A DNA stretch of 64,000 bases from Metellina segmentata (GCA_947359465.1 OX375873.1:87485978-87549977); one strand, 5' to 3'. Shown: positions 1-37,699, counted from the stretch's first letter. The notes: generated from the sequence alone by a model not told the origin. Program-made: numbers and translations.

Positions 1-497
1 AACCTCTCCCCCTCAGAATCCTTAAGACTTTGTATGGATGGGCTCGTGAAAGCGCAAGGCATTCGGATAAGCTCTAGTATACAAATATCCTAGGTATATA
101 TCAAGACTGCAGAACATAGATTTTTATTTCATTTGATATTCTGATGTCAGGAGGGCTTTAGACAAACAGTGATTTTTGGATTTCTTGAAGATTAGATTCC
201 TATCTAGGAAACTCTTTTAACCAATAGATGTGGTTGCTTAGTCAGTTTTTATGTGTGTTGTAAAGTAAAAGCAATAGTTACTACTCGGACATCTCGTGAT
301 GTCCAGAAGGGGTAAAAGAACTTGATGTACTAAATTGTTGTTATGTGCAGAATGTATTTGTATCAGGTGATAGGTAATATCCATCAGAAAATATTTTCGA
401 ATAATTATTTTTGTAGTATGATCTTTTTTATTAGCTTAAATCAAAGTGTTAATATTTCAATTTTTTACCTCATATATACTTTTTATTTCTTCTGTAG

Positions 498-633
498 TTT
501 ATGGTTTCACAAACTGAAAGATGAGAAACACCTTTATCATAATTGCGAAAGTTTGCAAGTATATAGGAAAGGCGACCTTCTATTTACCAATAGGCTCGCA
601 CTAGACTTAATTAGAGCCTTCGCAATTCAATAA
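498..633 (+). pseudogene. Possible LINE C-terminal fragment
   Basis: The frame ending at 633 reads KDEKHLYHNCESLQVYRKGD, then LLFTNRLALDLIRAFAIQ. H-x(3)-C followed by a charged linker and an aliphatic end resembles the C-terminal tail of non-LTR retrotransposon proteins. It is short and unaligned, so tentative. Confidence 0.3.
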
Positions 634-1445
634 ATATATTTTAATAATTTACGTACAAGTAAAGGATATCTATGTAACTAAGAAGCCTGAGTTGATTGTC
701 TTATTTAAAAAATGGATTTTACAAGAGAGCCAATTGTAGGTAGAAAATATTTAAGCTTATTTTATGTTTCTATTTAACTTCTGTGCAATTCTATGATATT
801 TGTATTAAAAATTAGCGGGTTCATCATGATGTGTGTTTCATGTTTTTTCATTTAAAGAGATTCGGGCAACATAATAAGTTAATTTAAAAAGATTTGTAGG
901 AGAATAATTTTCGACTTTTAAAAAATTCCACAGTTATAGTGGTTTATCCATATATAATTCCACAGTATAACCTGCAGTATTACTTGCAAGACTTTAAACC
1001 AATTTTGACCTTGAAAAATAGAATATTTACAAATGATTCTATAATAAGAAAATAAGCAATAATCTCTCAGAAAAATTATATGCTAATAAAAGAACCGATA
1101 GAATCTTTCCAAATATTTTATTCTACATAACGGATAATTGAATCGCTTTAAAGATTCTACCTTAAGGAACGGATCAATAGAATTGGTCAAAAATTTCTAC
1201 CTTAAGGAAGGAACCAATATAATATTTCTAAAGATTGAAAGAATCCACGGAAACTTTGGAAATTTTTTGGTTATTTAGTATGAGCGTGGAAAAAGCAACT
1301 CAACTCTACTCCGAAATCTCGTGACACTCAGAAGACTAAGCATAAGATATACTCACACAGGAAATATTTTATGAATAAATACGTGGATTTAAAAAAGGCT
1401 AAAGTGTGTGTAAGTAACCTGATTGATTTGTTTTTATGTTTCCAG
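634..1445. other. Locus A intron sequence, nothing recognised
   Basis: AT-rich. Short local repeats (tctaccttaaggaa, gaaccaata) recur between 1085 and 1230. No exon or mobile element was seen. Confidence 0.5.
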
Positions 1446-26531
<25,086 letters not shown>

Positions 26532-29500
26532 AGTAGACCAGTTTCTCCTGAAAAATATAACTTTGAGATCATTTGGGAATCCCTCAGATGTCTTCTCAGG
26601 ATGATTATTTGTGTACATTAAACTTGCGATTGGAAAACAGAGAACATTTGAGTATTAAAAAGAAGAAAACATACTTTATTTGTATTTTTGATTGCAAAGG
26701 TACTTATACTTCATTTTTTAAATATTCTGTAAGTAGCAAATACCAAGTGTTTCGCACAATAATGTGTTTTATTTCTTTAGTTTTTGTCTAATATGTATAA
26801 TATATATGATTTATAGCAAAAGGTATAAACATATGAAGAATAAGACGCTTGAATAGGGAATAAACAAAACCAGAATATTCATAACAAAGTTGATTGTTCT
26901 TATTTACCCAGGGGGGTTGTCCACAAATCACTTTACCAGAAAATTAGTTTTTTTTTTTTACTTTTCAAACAAAACTTATTTAGCTTTGATACAATTCCCT
27001 GTTTTTTTTTGTAATATTTTCTATCAAGTTCGGAAAAATAAATCTCTTAAATGTTCGACATTTCTATAATGACGGCTATGTGTGCTCTCTCTCGCCATAG
27101 TATACTACTTAATTTTCTATTATGATTAATTTTCAATAATCTTTAATAAAATTATAATTAACATATTTGAAGTTATTATATTTTTAAATGGCAAGAGTGA
27201 CTTGTGGACTACACTGTACAATTAACGATGAGTTATTTCAATAAAGGTGGAATGCAATACAATTGAAAGGTCATTATTACCAAAATTAATCGATCCCCTC
27301 ACTTTCATTATATCTATGAGTGAAAAGTATTTTTATGCATTTCTATCCACAGTTTTCTTTGCATGACTTCAAAGAAGTTTTGTGTTTTACGAATCTAAAA
27401 GAAACCGTCAAAAGGAAAATACAGTACTAGAGATAATTTTTACATTTTAAACTTTTATTTTATTGGAAAGATGTTTCTGTGAATATTAGCATAATTAAAT
27501 TTTTTTTGAATCAAGTCAAATGACCGACTTATTAAAACTCAACAATCACGATATATAAACTCAAACAAACTTTAATGCAAGAAAATTCTCACATTGATAA
27601 TAGTTTGGGAACTAAATACCAAAAGGGCTTCCTGTGAAGAATTTATTTGAATGTCTAGTCTTTGTTCGGTGCGCTTGTATCAATTATTAAGAGTTTATTA
27701 AGTGAGAGGTAATTTTAAACAAACCTTTTATCGAATACACATCACAATTTCTTATCTAGTTTGAGACATTTTTAAGTATAAGGTAAAGTTTCAGTATTAA
27801 ATTATCCCTTAAAAGCTAAAAGGATTTTTGTAATTTATCTTTATTCCACACATTTATAAATAATCTTCTATCCACAATTTGCCAAAATTTTAAACTAAAA
27901 AAGAATTTTAATTCAAATAATAAAAATATGAAGTGATTTATAATTCTCATATTCTGTGACAGTGTGCTTTTTTACAAGGAACCGTTTACTAAATTACGGA
28001 ACAAAGATATGAAGGATATGAACTAGTTAAAATATATCAGTTAAAAAGTATTTTTATTCAAGACCATGTCTTAAGTTTTGGTCAGTTCAAGTAGTTTTAT
28101 TCAAAGCAGCATATTTCTCAGCGATTTTCAATTCAAAATGCTTTACTTTCGATGCGTACTTAAAATGTAATAAATTAATATCTGAAGGATAAATTTTGAA
28201 TTGTTGAAATACATAAATTTTGGTCGTATTTTCAGACTAAAGTAAATTGTTCCTAGGTTCTAGGTGCTGTGCTTAGTGAGATATTGTGCAATGCTCCTAA
28301 GTACTAGAAAAAACACCAATGTCCTGTTCTTACCTCCTTATTAAATGTTCAACGTAAAAAAAAATCTCGTGCTTTTAAGTGTCTTGATATGATGTGCTAT
28401 TTTAAAATGCAGTAATGATCATTTTGTAGGTAAAGTATTTATTATAACCATTTTTACACAGAAAAGGGGCATAAATAAAAATTCAAGTAATTGAAATTAG
28501 GTGCATAATATTTTACAATTGTCAAATAAAATTTAAACTCAATCACGACCTCCTATAATTAATTTAATTTTATATTTGATTTTACGTTTAAACACAAAAA
28601 TTACACAATAATATTTAGTCTTGATTTTACGCACATATAATACACACATAAGTTTTAATACATATTGCAGCGCTTATTTCAAGTTTTCTTGTTATGTTTT
28701 TATGTGCATTTTTCTTACAGTTGTTGGAACTCAACTTCTTTCTCTCTTTTCATCTAATCAATTTTAAGTATTTTCATATCATGTATATTAAAAATATTTA
28801 AATTGTTCAATGGTTGTTTATAAATATCAAAAGTGAATTATTTAAAACGTAGAATCGTTTTACATAAAACTTCATATATTACGTATTTTATCAAAATAAT
28901 TTAAACTGAACTCGTTTAGTGTGGTATTTTAGTGGAACGTACACAAATTAAAGCGAGTAAAACTACTGAATTCGTGAAGTTACACAATCCTCTACAAATG
29001 TGAATTATCAAAATTAATTTTTTTTTTACATTAAGTTAACATTCAAATACAAAAGTTTTATTCTCAGGTGATATAATATATTAATTTCCCATGTATATTA
29101 TATCATAAAAGAAAAATACCAAGTGTATGAAATGTGATATTTACTAATTTCCATACTATGTATGTAAAAATGTTAAAATTTACTTTGATGTATTGTGAAC
29201 ATAAAGTGTTGTGAATGTTATAATTGATTGTTTAAGAAATGTACAAAATGTAATTAGACTTTGAAAGAAATTACTAAAGTACATGTTGTTTTGTCAAGTG
29301 AACAGTTTGTGCAAGAATTTGTTGCCAAAGCTGAACTATACAGATAATTGTAAATACAGGTTTTATGCTTGTTGAGATGACAGTACAAAATGTGCAGAAA
29401 ATAACTATGTGAATTATACTGTAGATAATTTAAAAAAGTCGTTATTGTTGACCTTTCCTGACATTGAATTTTAATGTAACAAACTGAAAATAATTGTTGT

Positions 29501-30356
29501 GATTGTAAAAAGGTAATTTATTGTAGCTATGTTTTTCCTTTTAATAAAAATACCTGAAATAAGTTAGTCGTGATTTTTATGTTTTGAATTTATAAAGTGT
29601 GTCTTCTATTGATTCGTTAAGGAAGCATTTGGAATTTCTCTACAAAATACTTTATAGTAATTGCATTAAATATACTTGAAATATGAACAAAACAAGATAA
29701 AATTTAAAAAGTATTAAGAATCTTTAATAATCTGAACAACAAAGATAACATGATTTCGATTAATTAAAAAACTATAATTAGTATTGATTGTAATTGAAAT
29801 AGATTTTACGGAAGAAAAACCAAAACAAGACAAGCTGCATCAGTATTGATGCATTCTGAAAGAAATTAAGTTAAGAGTCAAGTGAGCCCTTTTTGCCCAT
29901 TGGAATTGCAAGTAATGAATACTTTGAAAATGTAAGAATACAATAAAATATTCAAAAATCATGAATAAAAAAAATAATTTTTCTCAATCGACAATAATTA
30001 TACTTTTCTAAGTTAAATTATAAATGAATAAACAATATGGTACTCCAAATTATAACATTTTGCAATTATATCTATAACAATTCAAGAAGTATTAAAATAT
30101 TCTGTATCGTTCTCTTAACAAGTATCAAAAACGTAACATATTTTCATCAAGCAAAGCATATATTCTACAATAAATGTTACTCATTTAATCGCTTGCATTT
30201 GTTTATCCGTAAATTAAAAATCAGTATTGGAACCGACATTTATAGATAAACTTTCTTCATTGTTCCAATTTTTAAAAAATACTGTTTTCATTTAATATTT
30301 TTTGCATTTCTTTCATACATATACATATATACAAGTATGTATGCATATATATTTTT
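26532..30356. other. AT-rich 3'UTR/intergenic DNA after locus A
   Basis: Very AT-rich, with no open frame of note and no recognisable transposon. The first few hundred bases are probably 3'UTR of locus A. A short TATG/ATAC-rich tract sits at about 30315-30350, next to the Penelope-like element. Confidence 0.5.
26859..26864 (+). terminator. Candidate polyadenylation signal, locus A long isoform
   Basis: AATAAA lies about 330 bp past the TAG of the terminal exon, with a T/G-rich stretch (gttgattgttcttattt) just downstream, the usual layout of a cleavage site. Other AATAAA copies occur further down to about 29.5 kb, so the true 3' end is uncertain. Confidence 0.35.
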
Positions 30357-33176
30357 TTTTTCTAAAACAAGAGAAAATTCAAATAATAGAAACCAAAAAG
30401 AATTTATTGAAAACGAAAGTGTTGGTGGATCAGGGCGTCATCAGGGAGGAGCCTGACCCAAACAACACAAAATGGTGTTTTTTACGAAAATGAGCGCAAA
30501 ATGCTAAGAAATTGCTCATATACTCCCCCAAACACCATTAAATCGAATATACAAAACTAAAGATTGAAATAAGACAATTTAAATCAAACCAACAGCAGCA
30601 GTCGGGAGACTAGCAACATCAAGCCAGAAGATTGCATCAAATGCCGCTACCACTTAATTCAACAAAACGCCAACACCAATGACTCAGAGGAAATGACGAA
30701 ATAGAAAGTCATCGGTGGCGAAGTTGTTGATAGTAATAAATCCCCTTTTTTTCTTACTCTATTACTTTTCTTGAAGGATTTAGTCCTGACAAGTGAGTTC
30801 TATGGAAGTAATATATTGAATTTTTTTTTATTTATTTAATTTCAATTTTTTTTTTAATGATAATAATAACAAAACACTGAAAGAGGAGTGCTCAAAAGCA
30901 GCAACTACCTCTGACAGGTAAATATTTATGCAAACATTTTAAACACCACCAAAAAGCAAGTAAAATAAAAACAAAACAAAGTACCAAAACAGAGCAGGAA
31001 TAAAACGAAAACAAACCCGAAGCCGCAGCCGGGAGATCAACAACAGCAAGCCTAAAAATTACCACCAAATGCCATCAATTACACAATCCAACTATATGCT
31101 AACACCATATTTCCGATGCAGCGAGTCCATAAAAAGCAGAAAAATAAAAATTTAAATAATATTAAAATCTCCAGCCACAATTCAAAAGATATTCATAAAT
31201 AGTAAAATAAAATTGAAAAGCAACTCCCATGGCTATGAGGAAATTATGAAAAATAATTATTCATGGGCTGTGTAGCTGTTGATATTAAAAAATCTTTCAA
31301 AAATATTATTAAAGAATGAATAAGGGTATTTGTTATTGAGAAGTGTGTTTTTTAGATATTTACATTGTAATAAAAAGTTTGAATCAGAATTACAAATTTT
31401 TTTGAAACGTAGCAATTGACCAGCAATCGTGTTGTAGTAAATTCTTTTAGAGATATTGGAGTCCCAAAATATTAATTTAATGACTGTAAATTCAAATTCG
31501 TTGCGTTTATCATAAACATTAATGTCAACTTTGCCACAAGAAACAGAAATTTTTAAGTCTAGAAAATCAGTATTATTGTTATCAAGATTGGTTTGAATTA
31601 AAGAAAGTTCGTCTGGATAGATGGATTTCCAAATATTAGAAAAGTTGCTATTATTAAAAACAATTAAATCATCAATAAATCTAAAAGCAGTATTAATCTG
31701 AAGGCAAAAGTTTTTTTCAAAATAATGAAGAAATAAATTAGCAAGAATGGAAGAAAAATTAGAACCTTGGGGTACGCCCTTAACTTGAGTATAAATATGC
31801 TCACCATTAAAAATAAAATTATTAAAAATACAATAATTAACCAAGAATTCCCATTCCTCAAAATCCAGATCAATTAAGTTTTTAAAGTCATGATAATAAC
31901 AGTTCAAAACATCTCTCAATTTGTCCAGGGGTATGCTGGTAAATAGGTCTTTAAAATCATAGGTCTGAATATCATAAATAATATTTTTATCCAAAAAATT
32001 CAAAACTTTATTATTATCACATGTAATCCAGGTAAAGCCTTCAACAATAATGGCAGCAAGGATAATTTTTAAATATTTAAATAGTAGAAAGCCGGGTTTA
32101 ATCGTATAGGAATTATTACCACAAGTGATGTAACGGAATTTAATAGGATTTTTATGAAATTTAGGAATAACGGTAATATACGGTAAAATAATGTGTTGAT
32201 TGGAAATTTTTACTCTTTTATTTGAAGAAATGATTTTTTTAATAATCGTATTATAGGTAGATTTACAGAATTAATATGTATCTGAATTTTTAAGTTCGGC
32301 ATCAAGTAAGTTTAAACACAGTTTTTGACAAATGAAAGCATAGTTACCTGAGGCCTTGTCGACTGGGGTAATAATAAATTTATTTTGAATATCCTTAATG
32401 GCTAAGTTTAGTGTCTTGTATTTACCGGTATATTGTCAAAAATAGATTGAATATTATTATTAATAAAAACTTTAAATTTATCATATAATTTCCATTTCCA
32501 TTCTGTAAACAAACATAAAGGGACTTTAAATTTAGAAGAGGTCATAAAACAGAAGTTGTCAATGTCTTCCAGAAAGCTTTTAAGTATACTATTTCTTTTA
32601 AAATTATAAATAGGCCTAAATTTAGTACCTTTAGACATAACATCCCTTAATTGATCATTTTCAACAATACCCAGATCACCAGTCACAATGTGTACTAAGT
32701 CTTCATTTAAATAGGGTCTGAAATCTATGTTGTCGCACAAGCAAACAACTTTATCTCGATATAAATCAATCTTACTGCAAAAACGATTGTAATTAAAAAA
32801 TTTTCTCCCCAAAGGTAAATCATATTTAAAGCATTTTTTTATATTAAGAAATTTAACAGGAAAAATATTTTGTAGGTTATGCACAATTCTGTTAAAGTGG
32901 AATTTATCGAAAATAGGATGTTTAAAACTTATCTTCATATAAATTGGATTATCTTTACTACTAGTTTTTTTCTTATTAATTTTAGAAAGTCTAGCCTTAA
33001 ATAGATCATGTAGTAAAAGTAAGAAATGAGGATTGAAAGAGTCAATGTTTGTGAGTAAATTTTTAAACTTAACACACGTACCATCATTCAAAGAAAAAAT
33101 TAAGTTTTTTAAGGGTTTAAAATTAAAATTTTCAATAAAGTGTTTTTCCAGAAATTTCAGGTTTTTTATAAAACAA
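30357..33176 (-). mobile_element. Penelope-like retroelement, minus copy
   Basis: The coding part runs from about 33176 down to 31257, followed by an untranslated 3' region of about 900 bp to the CTAAAACAAGAG end at 30357. It is 5'-truncated at a junction where an inverted second copy begins. A frameshift near 32410 and a nonsense codon near 32275 break the protein. The 3' 1574 bp forms a near-perfect inverted repeat with the plus copy. Confidence 0.7.
31257..33176 (-). pseudogene. Penelope-like reverse transcriptase (broken)
   Basis: N-terminal part (33176-32408): a Cys pair in VVCLCDNIDF, then HIVTGDLGIVENDQLRDVMS and KGTKFR. After a frameshift: FIITPVDKASGNYAFICQKL, a stop, then LPYITVIPKFHKNPIKFRYI (RT motifs 1-2). 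From 32003: YDFKDLFTSIPLDKLRDVLN (motif A), VKGVPQGSNFSSILANLFLH (motif B) and AFRFIDDLIVFNN (motif C, FIDD in place of the usual YVDD), ending NINSYTAHE. D-K-A-x-x-N, P-K-x-H-K and F-x-D-L-F-T-S-I-P are typical of Penelope-like RTs. No GIY-YIG endonuclease is visible; an N-terminal one could have been lost with the 5' end. Exact clade not determined. Confidence 0.7.
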
Positions 33177-33381
33177 CCCTGGACAAATTGAGAGATGTTT
33201 TGAACTGTTATTATCATGACTTTAAAAACTTAATTGATCTGGATTTTGAGGAATGGGAATTCTTGGTTAATTATTGTATTTTTAATAATTTTATTTTTAA
33301 TGGTGAGCATATTTATACTCAAGTTAAGGGCATACCCCAAGGTTCTAATTTTTCTTCCATTCTTGCTAATTTATTTCTTCA

Positions 33382-34034
33382 CTAGGGGGCCCGCCTCCTG
33401 CTCGCTGACGCTCGCCAACCCCCGGAGGATTGCTTCGCAGTCCTCATTGGTTCGCTGCGCGAACCTATGCTCGCTTCGCTCGCCTCAATGAAGACACGTG
33501 TATTAGCCAAAGGGATTGTTTACAAAATATGATAGTCCAAAAAAAAATGTTTTTCAAATCTAAATTTGCTGTTTTACAGAAAATATATACAGTACCTTTG
33601 AAATCAGAATTCAAATCAAAACTTTTGAGTAAATTTTGACTCGAAATGTGAGCGTTGCTTTGGAAATTGAAAACCCAGCATGTTGTTTGTGTGTAGATTT
33701 CCCCAGAACTCGAACGACCGACACTTTTTCATTGCGTTTGTTGCCAAAAGTTGTAGTTCAAGCGTCTTGTTGAACTATAATTGTCGGCCCTGAAAAGGAC
33801 CGTTTTTTAAATGGCCCTGAAAAGATCCTCCGCTTTCTTTGATTTCTATTACAAACTAACTGCAAACGCCTAACTAAATTCCTTTTTTTTTTCAATAAAA
33901 TTTCATCCGATAACGCTATAAATTCAATTGATGCACGAGACTTTGTGGTAAACAAAGAATCTTACAGTGTTGCCAAAACGCGATAACAAATAACGTCTTT
34001 TTTGCGTGCCACGTAAGAGAATTATATATATAGA
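33382..34034 (-). mobile_element. Non-autonomous Helitron, copy 1 (653 bp)
   Basis: Read on minus, it starts TCTATATATATAATTCTCTT and ends CCCCCTAG, between host A and T. A hairpin (aggattgcttcgcagtcct, 33426-33444) lies near the 3' end. The minus Penelope-like copy carries the uninterrupted site (cttcattattttg), so the insertion is clean with no target duplication. No Rep/helicase coding. Confidence 0.88.
33786..33828 (-). promoter_or_regulatory. Two histone-3'-end-like stem-loops in the Helitron
   Basis: On minus: GGTCCTTTTCAGGGCC (33786-33801) and GGATCTTTTCAGGGCC (33813-33828). Each can form a 6-bp stem with TTTC loop (one G-T pair in the first; a mismatch and a G-T in the second), matching the GGYYYTTYTNARRRCC layout of metazoan histone mRNA ends. 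AC/CG-rich flanks are partly conserved. Function is inference. Confidence 0.45.
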
Positions 34035-34503
34035 TTATTTTGAAAAAAACTTTTGCCTTCAGATTAATACTGCTTTTAGATTTATTGATGATTTAATTGT
34101 TTTTAATAATAGCAACTTTTCTAATATTTGGAAATCCATCTATCCAGACGAACTTTCTTTAATTCAAACCAATCTTGATAACAATAATACTGATTTTCTA
34201 GACTTAAAAATTTCTGTTTCTTGTGGCAAAGTTGACATTAATGTTTATGATAAACGCAACGAATTTGAATTTACAGTCATTAAATTAATATTTTGGGACT
34301 CCAATATCTCTAAAAGAATTTACTACAACACGATTGCTGGTCAATTGGTACGTTTTAAAAATATTTGTAATTCTGATTCAAACTTTTTATTACAATGTAA
34401 ATATCTAAAAAACACACTTCTCAATAACAAATACCGTTATTCATTCTTTAATAATATTTTTGAAAGATTTTTTAATATCAACAGCTACACAGCCCATGAA
34501 TAA
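34035..34503 (+). pseudogene. Reverse transcriptase C-terminal fragment
   Basis: It reads YFEKNFCLQINTAFRFIDDL, then IVFNNSNFSNIWKSIYPDEL and onwards to NINSYTAHE and TAA. It keeps motif C but is cut off from motifs A and B by the Helitron, so it cannot be a working RT alone. Confidence 0.75.
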
Positions 34504-35551
34504 TTATTTTTCATAATTTCCTCATAGCCATGGGAGTTGCTTTTCAATTTTATTTTACTATTTATGAATATCTTTTGAATTGTGGCTGGAGATTTTAATA
34601 TTATTTAAATTTTTATTTTTCTGCTTTTTATGGACTCGCTGCATCGGAAATATGGTGTTAGCATATAGTTGGATTGTGTAATTGATGGCATTTGGTGGTA
34701 ATTTTTAGGCTTGCTGTTGTTGATCTCCCGGCTGCGGCTTCGGGTTTGATTTCGTTTTATTCCTGCTCTGTTTTGGTACTTTGTTTTGTTTTTATTTTAC
34801 TTGCTTTTTGGTGGTGTTTAAAATGTTTGCATAAATATTTACCTGTCAGAGGTAGTTGCTGCTTTTGAGCACTCCTCTTTCAGTGTTTTGTTATTATTAT
34901 CATTAAAAAAAAAATTGAAATTAAATAAATAAAAAAAAATTCAATATATTACTTCCATAGAACTCACTTGTCAGGAATAAATCCTTCAAGAAAAGTAATA
35001 GAGTATGAAAAAAAGGGGATTTATTATTATCAACAACTTCGCCACCGATGACTTTCTATTTCGTCATTTCCTCTGAGCCATTGGTGTTGGCGTTTTGTTG
35101 AATTAAGTGGGTAGCGGCATTTGATGCGATCTTCTGGCTTGATGTTGCTAGTCTCCCGACTGCTGCTGTTGGTTTGATTTAAATTTTCTTGTTTCAATCT
35201 TTAGTTTTGTATATTCGATTTAATGGTGTTTGGGGGAGTATATGAGCAATTTCTTAGCATTTTGCGCTCATTTTCGTAGAAAACACCATTTTGTGTTGTT
35301 TGGGTCAGGCTCCTCCCTGATGACGCCCTGATCCACCAACACTTTCGTTTTCAATAAATTCTTTTTGGTTTCTATTATTTGAATTTTCTCTTGTTTTAGA
35401 AAAATATATTCCTTACCATGCTATGTCTGCAGCTTTCAGCGCGCTTGCATGGTTAGTTTTAACTTTTCTTCTAACTTTCGTTTTCATTTTCGTTTTCCGG
35501 TTGAACACACATGCTTTTTATTTTGATCTTTCATTAAATTAAGTATTTGAA

Positions 35552-35614
<63 letters not shown>
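35552..35614. repeat. (TA)n microsatellite
   Basis: About 31 TA units shortly beyond the Penelope-like element. Confidence 0.95.
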
Positions 35615-35616
<2 letters not shown>

Positions 35617-35989
35617 CAAAACATTCCCTGAAAGTTTTCAGACTTAACACTGAATAAAAATATGGCAACACATAAAACATGAACAATTTTGTTTACCTCA
35701 TGCTCAAACATAAAGATTAAATATTGTGAAATTTGTAAAACCAAATGAGCTTCATAAATTTATTAACATCCTTCTTTAAAAATAAGAAAATATAAATAAA
35801 AACAAAGATTAATAAAGGTGAAATTCAACATCTTTTGAATCCTTTCACAGATCATGTAATATCCAAATTCCTCTATCTCTTAATCTTGAGAAGTAGACTT
35901 AAAAGTAACGTATAGATCTGTATTTAAAGAATCGAAAGAAGTATGATCGTAAAGAAGTAAAGAAGGAGCTCAAAGTGAACCACACCATA

Positions 35990-36395
35990 CATATATCACA
36001 ACACACACTGAAAATCTTGCTTCCATGAATAATGGGCTTTGGAATTTTTTTCGGTGGTTTTCCAGTGAAAAGCCATTTTTTTTTTCATCACTGAGTTATG
36101 GAGAACTCATCTCTCGTCTTCCATTAAGATACAGTAATAAAACGGTTATTTTTTTTAAGGCAGTTTAAGAGCAAGTTGCATGTGGAGCACCTTTGCAGTC
36201 TGTTTTAATCATTGAGCATTTAGAGTACCCATAAACTGGCATGCTAAAACTTTCCAATGGATTTCATGTGGCATTGAACTGTTGACCAAGAGGCATTCAT
36301 CCTTTCTGAAATTTACTCAATTGTTTGGCGAGGATCTTCCATAACAGCCCTCAAAACGTCTTAATCAAGTTGAACTAAACGACCACTTTTTTGAG
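35990..36395 (-). pseudogene. Mariner (DD34D-type) transposase fossil
   Basis: The minus strand reads, with stops, VLRAVMEDPRQTIE, ISERMNASWSTVQCHMKSIG, then N-x-x-QRCS-x-CNLLLNC and further WKTRDE/SSIT scraps. This is the HTH and early catalytic region of SETMAR-like mariners. Weak upstream match (CNFDSRGSKKWSFSS) extends towards 36660. Multiple frameshifts and stops mark it as old. Confidence 0.65.
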
Positions 36396-36827
36396 CCTCT
36401 AGAGTCAAAATTGCAATAAAAAAAATCTGCTGAACCATTGCTTGCACTTGCGAGCGATTCAAAATGCATTGGTATTTGTAGTTGCAGTAGTTGCTTTTTG
36501 ATAGCAATTAATCTGACAGCGCATATATGCCTAATGTGAGCTTCTTCAGATTTATCGTCATTCCTTCCGTGTAGGATATTTAATTCTCTAAAAATCTCAT
36601 ATGAAAGTACAGCGTGTGTACACTTTAACGAACAAAACTGGATTGAGCTTAATGCTATATTTACCCTATGAAACACGCCGAAAGTATATGCCGGAATTTA
36701 GTAGTGGCATGATAATGAAATTGGTAAAATATTAACAATTTTCAAAATGCTTTTGAGATAAATATTTAAAAATGTACTTTTATTAAATACTATTTTTATT
36801 TGACATTTTAAAACGTTCTGTCTGATC

Positions 36828-37270
36828 AAAGCAACTGATGGGATCCTTCGAGCGTAATCAGATCATAACGGAACATGTGGTTTTTGGCACATACCAAAAA
36901 CGTTTATTCAACAGAAGCGACGTATGTGACTGCCAGGAAGACATCCGAAGTGTAGACCACCTAGTTTACCATTGTAAAAACTTTCAGACTATCAGGGACG
37001 GAAAGTTTCTTAAGGGATACTTTACCATAGACAAAAAAAAACTAAAACACCCAGGACAAATAAAAGATCTAGTGAAGGACTGAAAGAAATTATAAGGAAA
37101 ATACTGGAGCTCAGAACTGAGCAAATGGATACGAATGAATAGCGAGTTCTATATCAAGAATCTGAGTTCTCTTCAAGCTATCCGAATATCTGAGTTCTAA
37201 TCAAGAGTTCTATTTCAAGCAACCCAAATTCACACCGAATGGCTTAGTATGGGATGGTGTTAAATATTTA
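36828..37270 (+). pseudogene. LINE ORF2 C-terminal remnant with 3' tail
   Basis: The + frame reads FGTYQKRLFNRSDVCDCQED, then IRSVDHLVYHCKNFQTIRDG, ending LVKD and TGA at 37081-37083. Fold Y-x-K-R...C-x-C...S-x-x-H-x-x-x-x-C is the cysteine/histidine tail that closes many jockey/R1-type ORF2 proteins. The following 190 bp (repeated gagttctatatcaag) could be its 3'UTR. Confidence 0.6.
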
Positions 37271-37699
37271 ATTAAAAAAAAAGTTCTGTTGAAAATTTTA
37301 TATCATGTCAACGAAGGTTTAAAAAAATGTGGTTTGTCATAATAATAATAAGAAAAATAGCTGTTTTCACATCAGAGTCCCCCCTCCATCCATTATACAG
37401 TAATCCCCAACATACCTTAGAGTTTTCAGACACTTTTGTAATAGTTAATGTAAGACTCAAAAGTGTTAGTTTGCATTAAAAATTAACTTGGGTAACCTAG
37501 TTTTCGAAAATAAGTTTAACGCTTTCTACAACTTGATTTCATTTAAGCGCCACCGCCTGGGGGACGTTCGAATCCAAGTCACAGCTAACGTCTTCTCAAT
37601 GGAACGATGAAAGAATCGTTAACCTTCCATTCATCATTTGTGGAACGTGCTTCTTGATGGACTCAAGTCCCCTTCATCCCCTTACTCCGTAATCCCCGT

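Larger units (their letters stand above)
33177..35403 (+). mobile_element. Penelope-like retroelement, plus copy (5'-truncated, split by Helitron)
   Basis: It begins mid-motif A at CCCTGGACAAATTGAGAG and runs to ttgttttagaaaaa. Coding remnants lie at 33177-33381 and 34035-34503 on either side of a 653-bp insertion. Compared with the minus copy, the shared part differs by about four residues (GIPQ/GVPQ, VRFKN/LRFKK, KYRYS/KYPYS). With the insertion removed it is 1574 bp, the same as the opposing arm. Confidence 0.75.

Noticed and set aside
35312..35350. Hammerhead ribozyme in the Penelope-like 3' region
   Set aside because: A CTGATGA core half (cctgatgacgccctgatcc) is present, as expected for some Penelope elements, but no GAAA half with a stem II follows, so the ribozyme cannot be supported.
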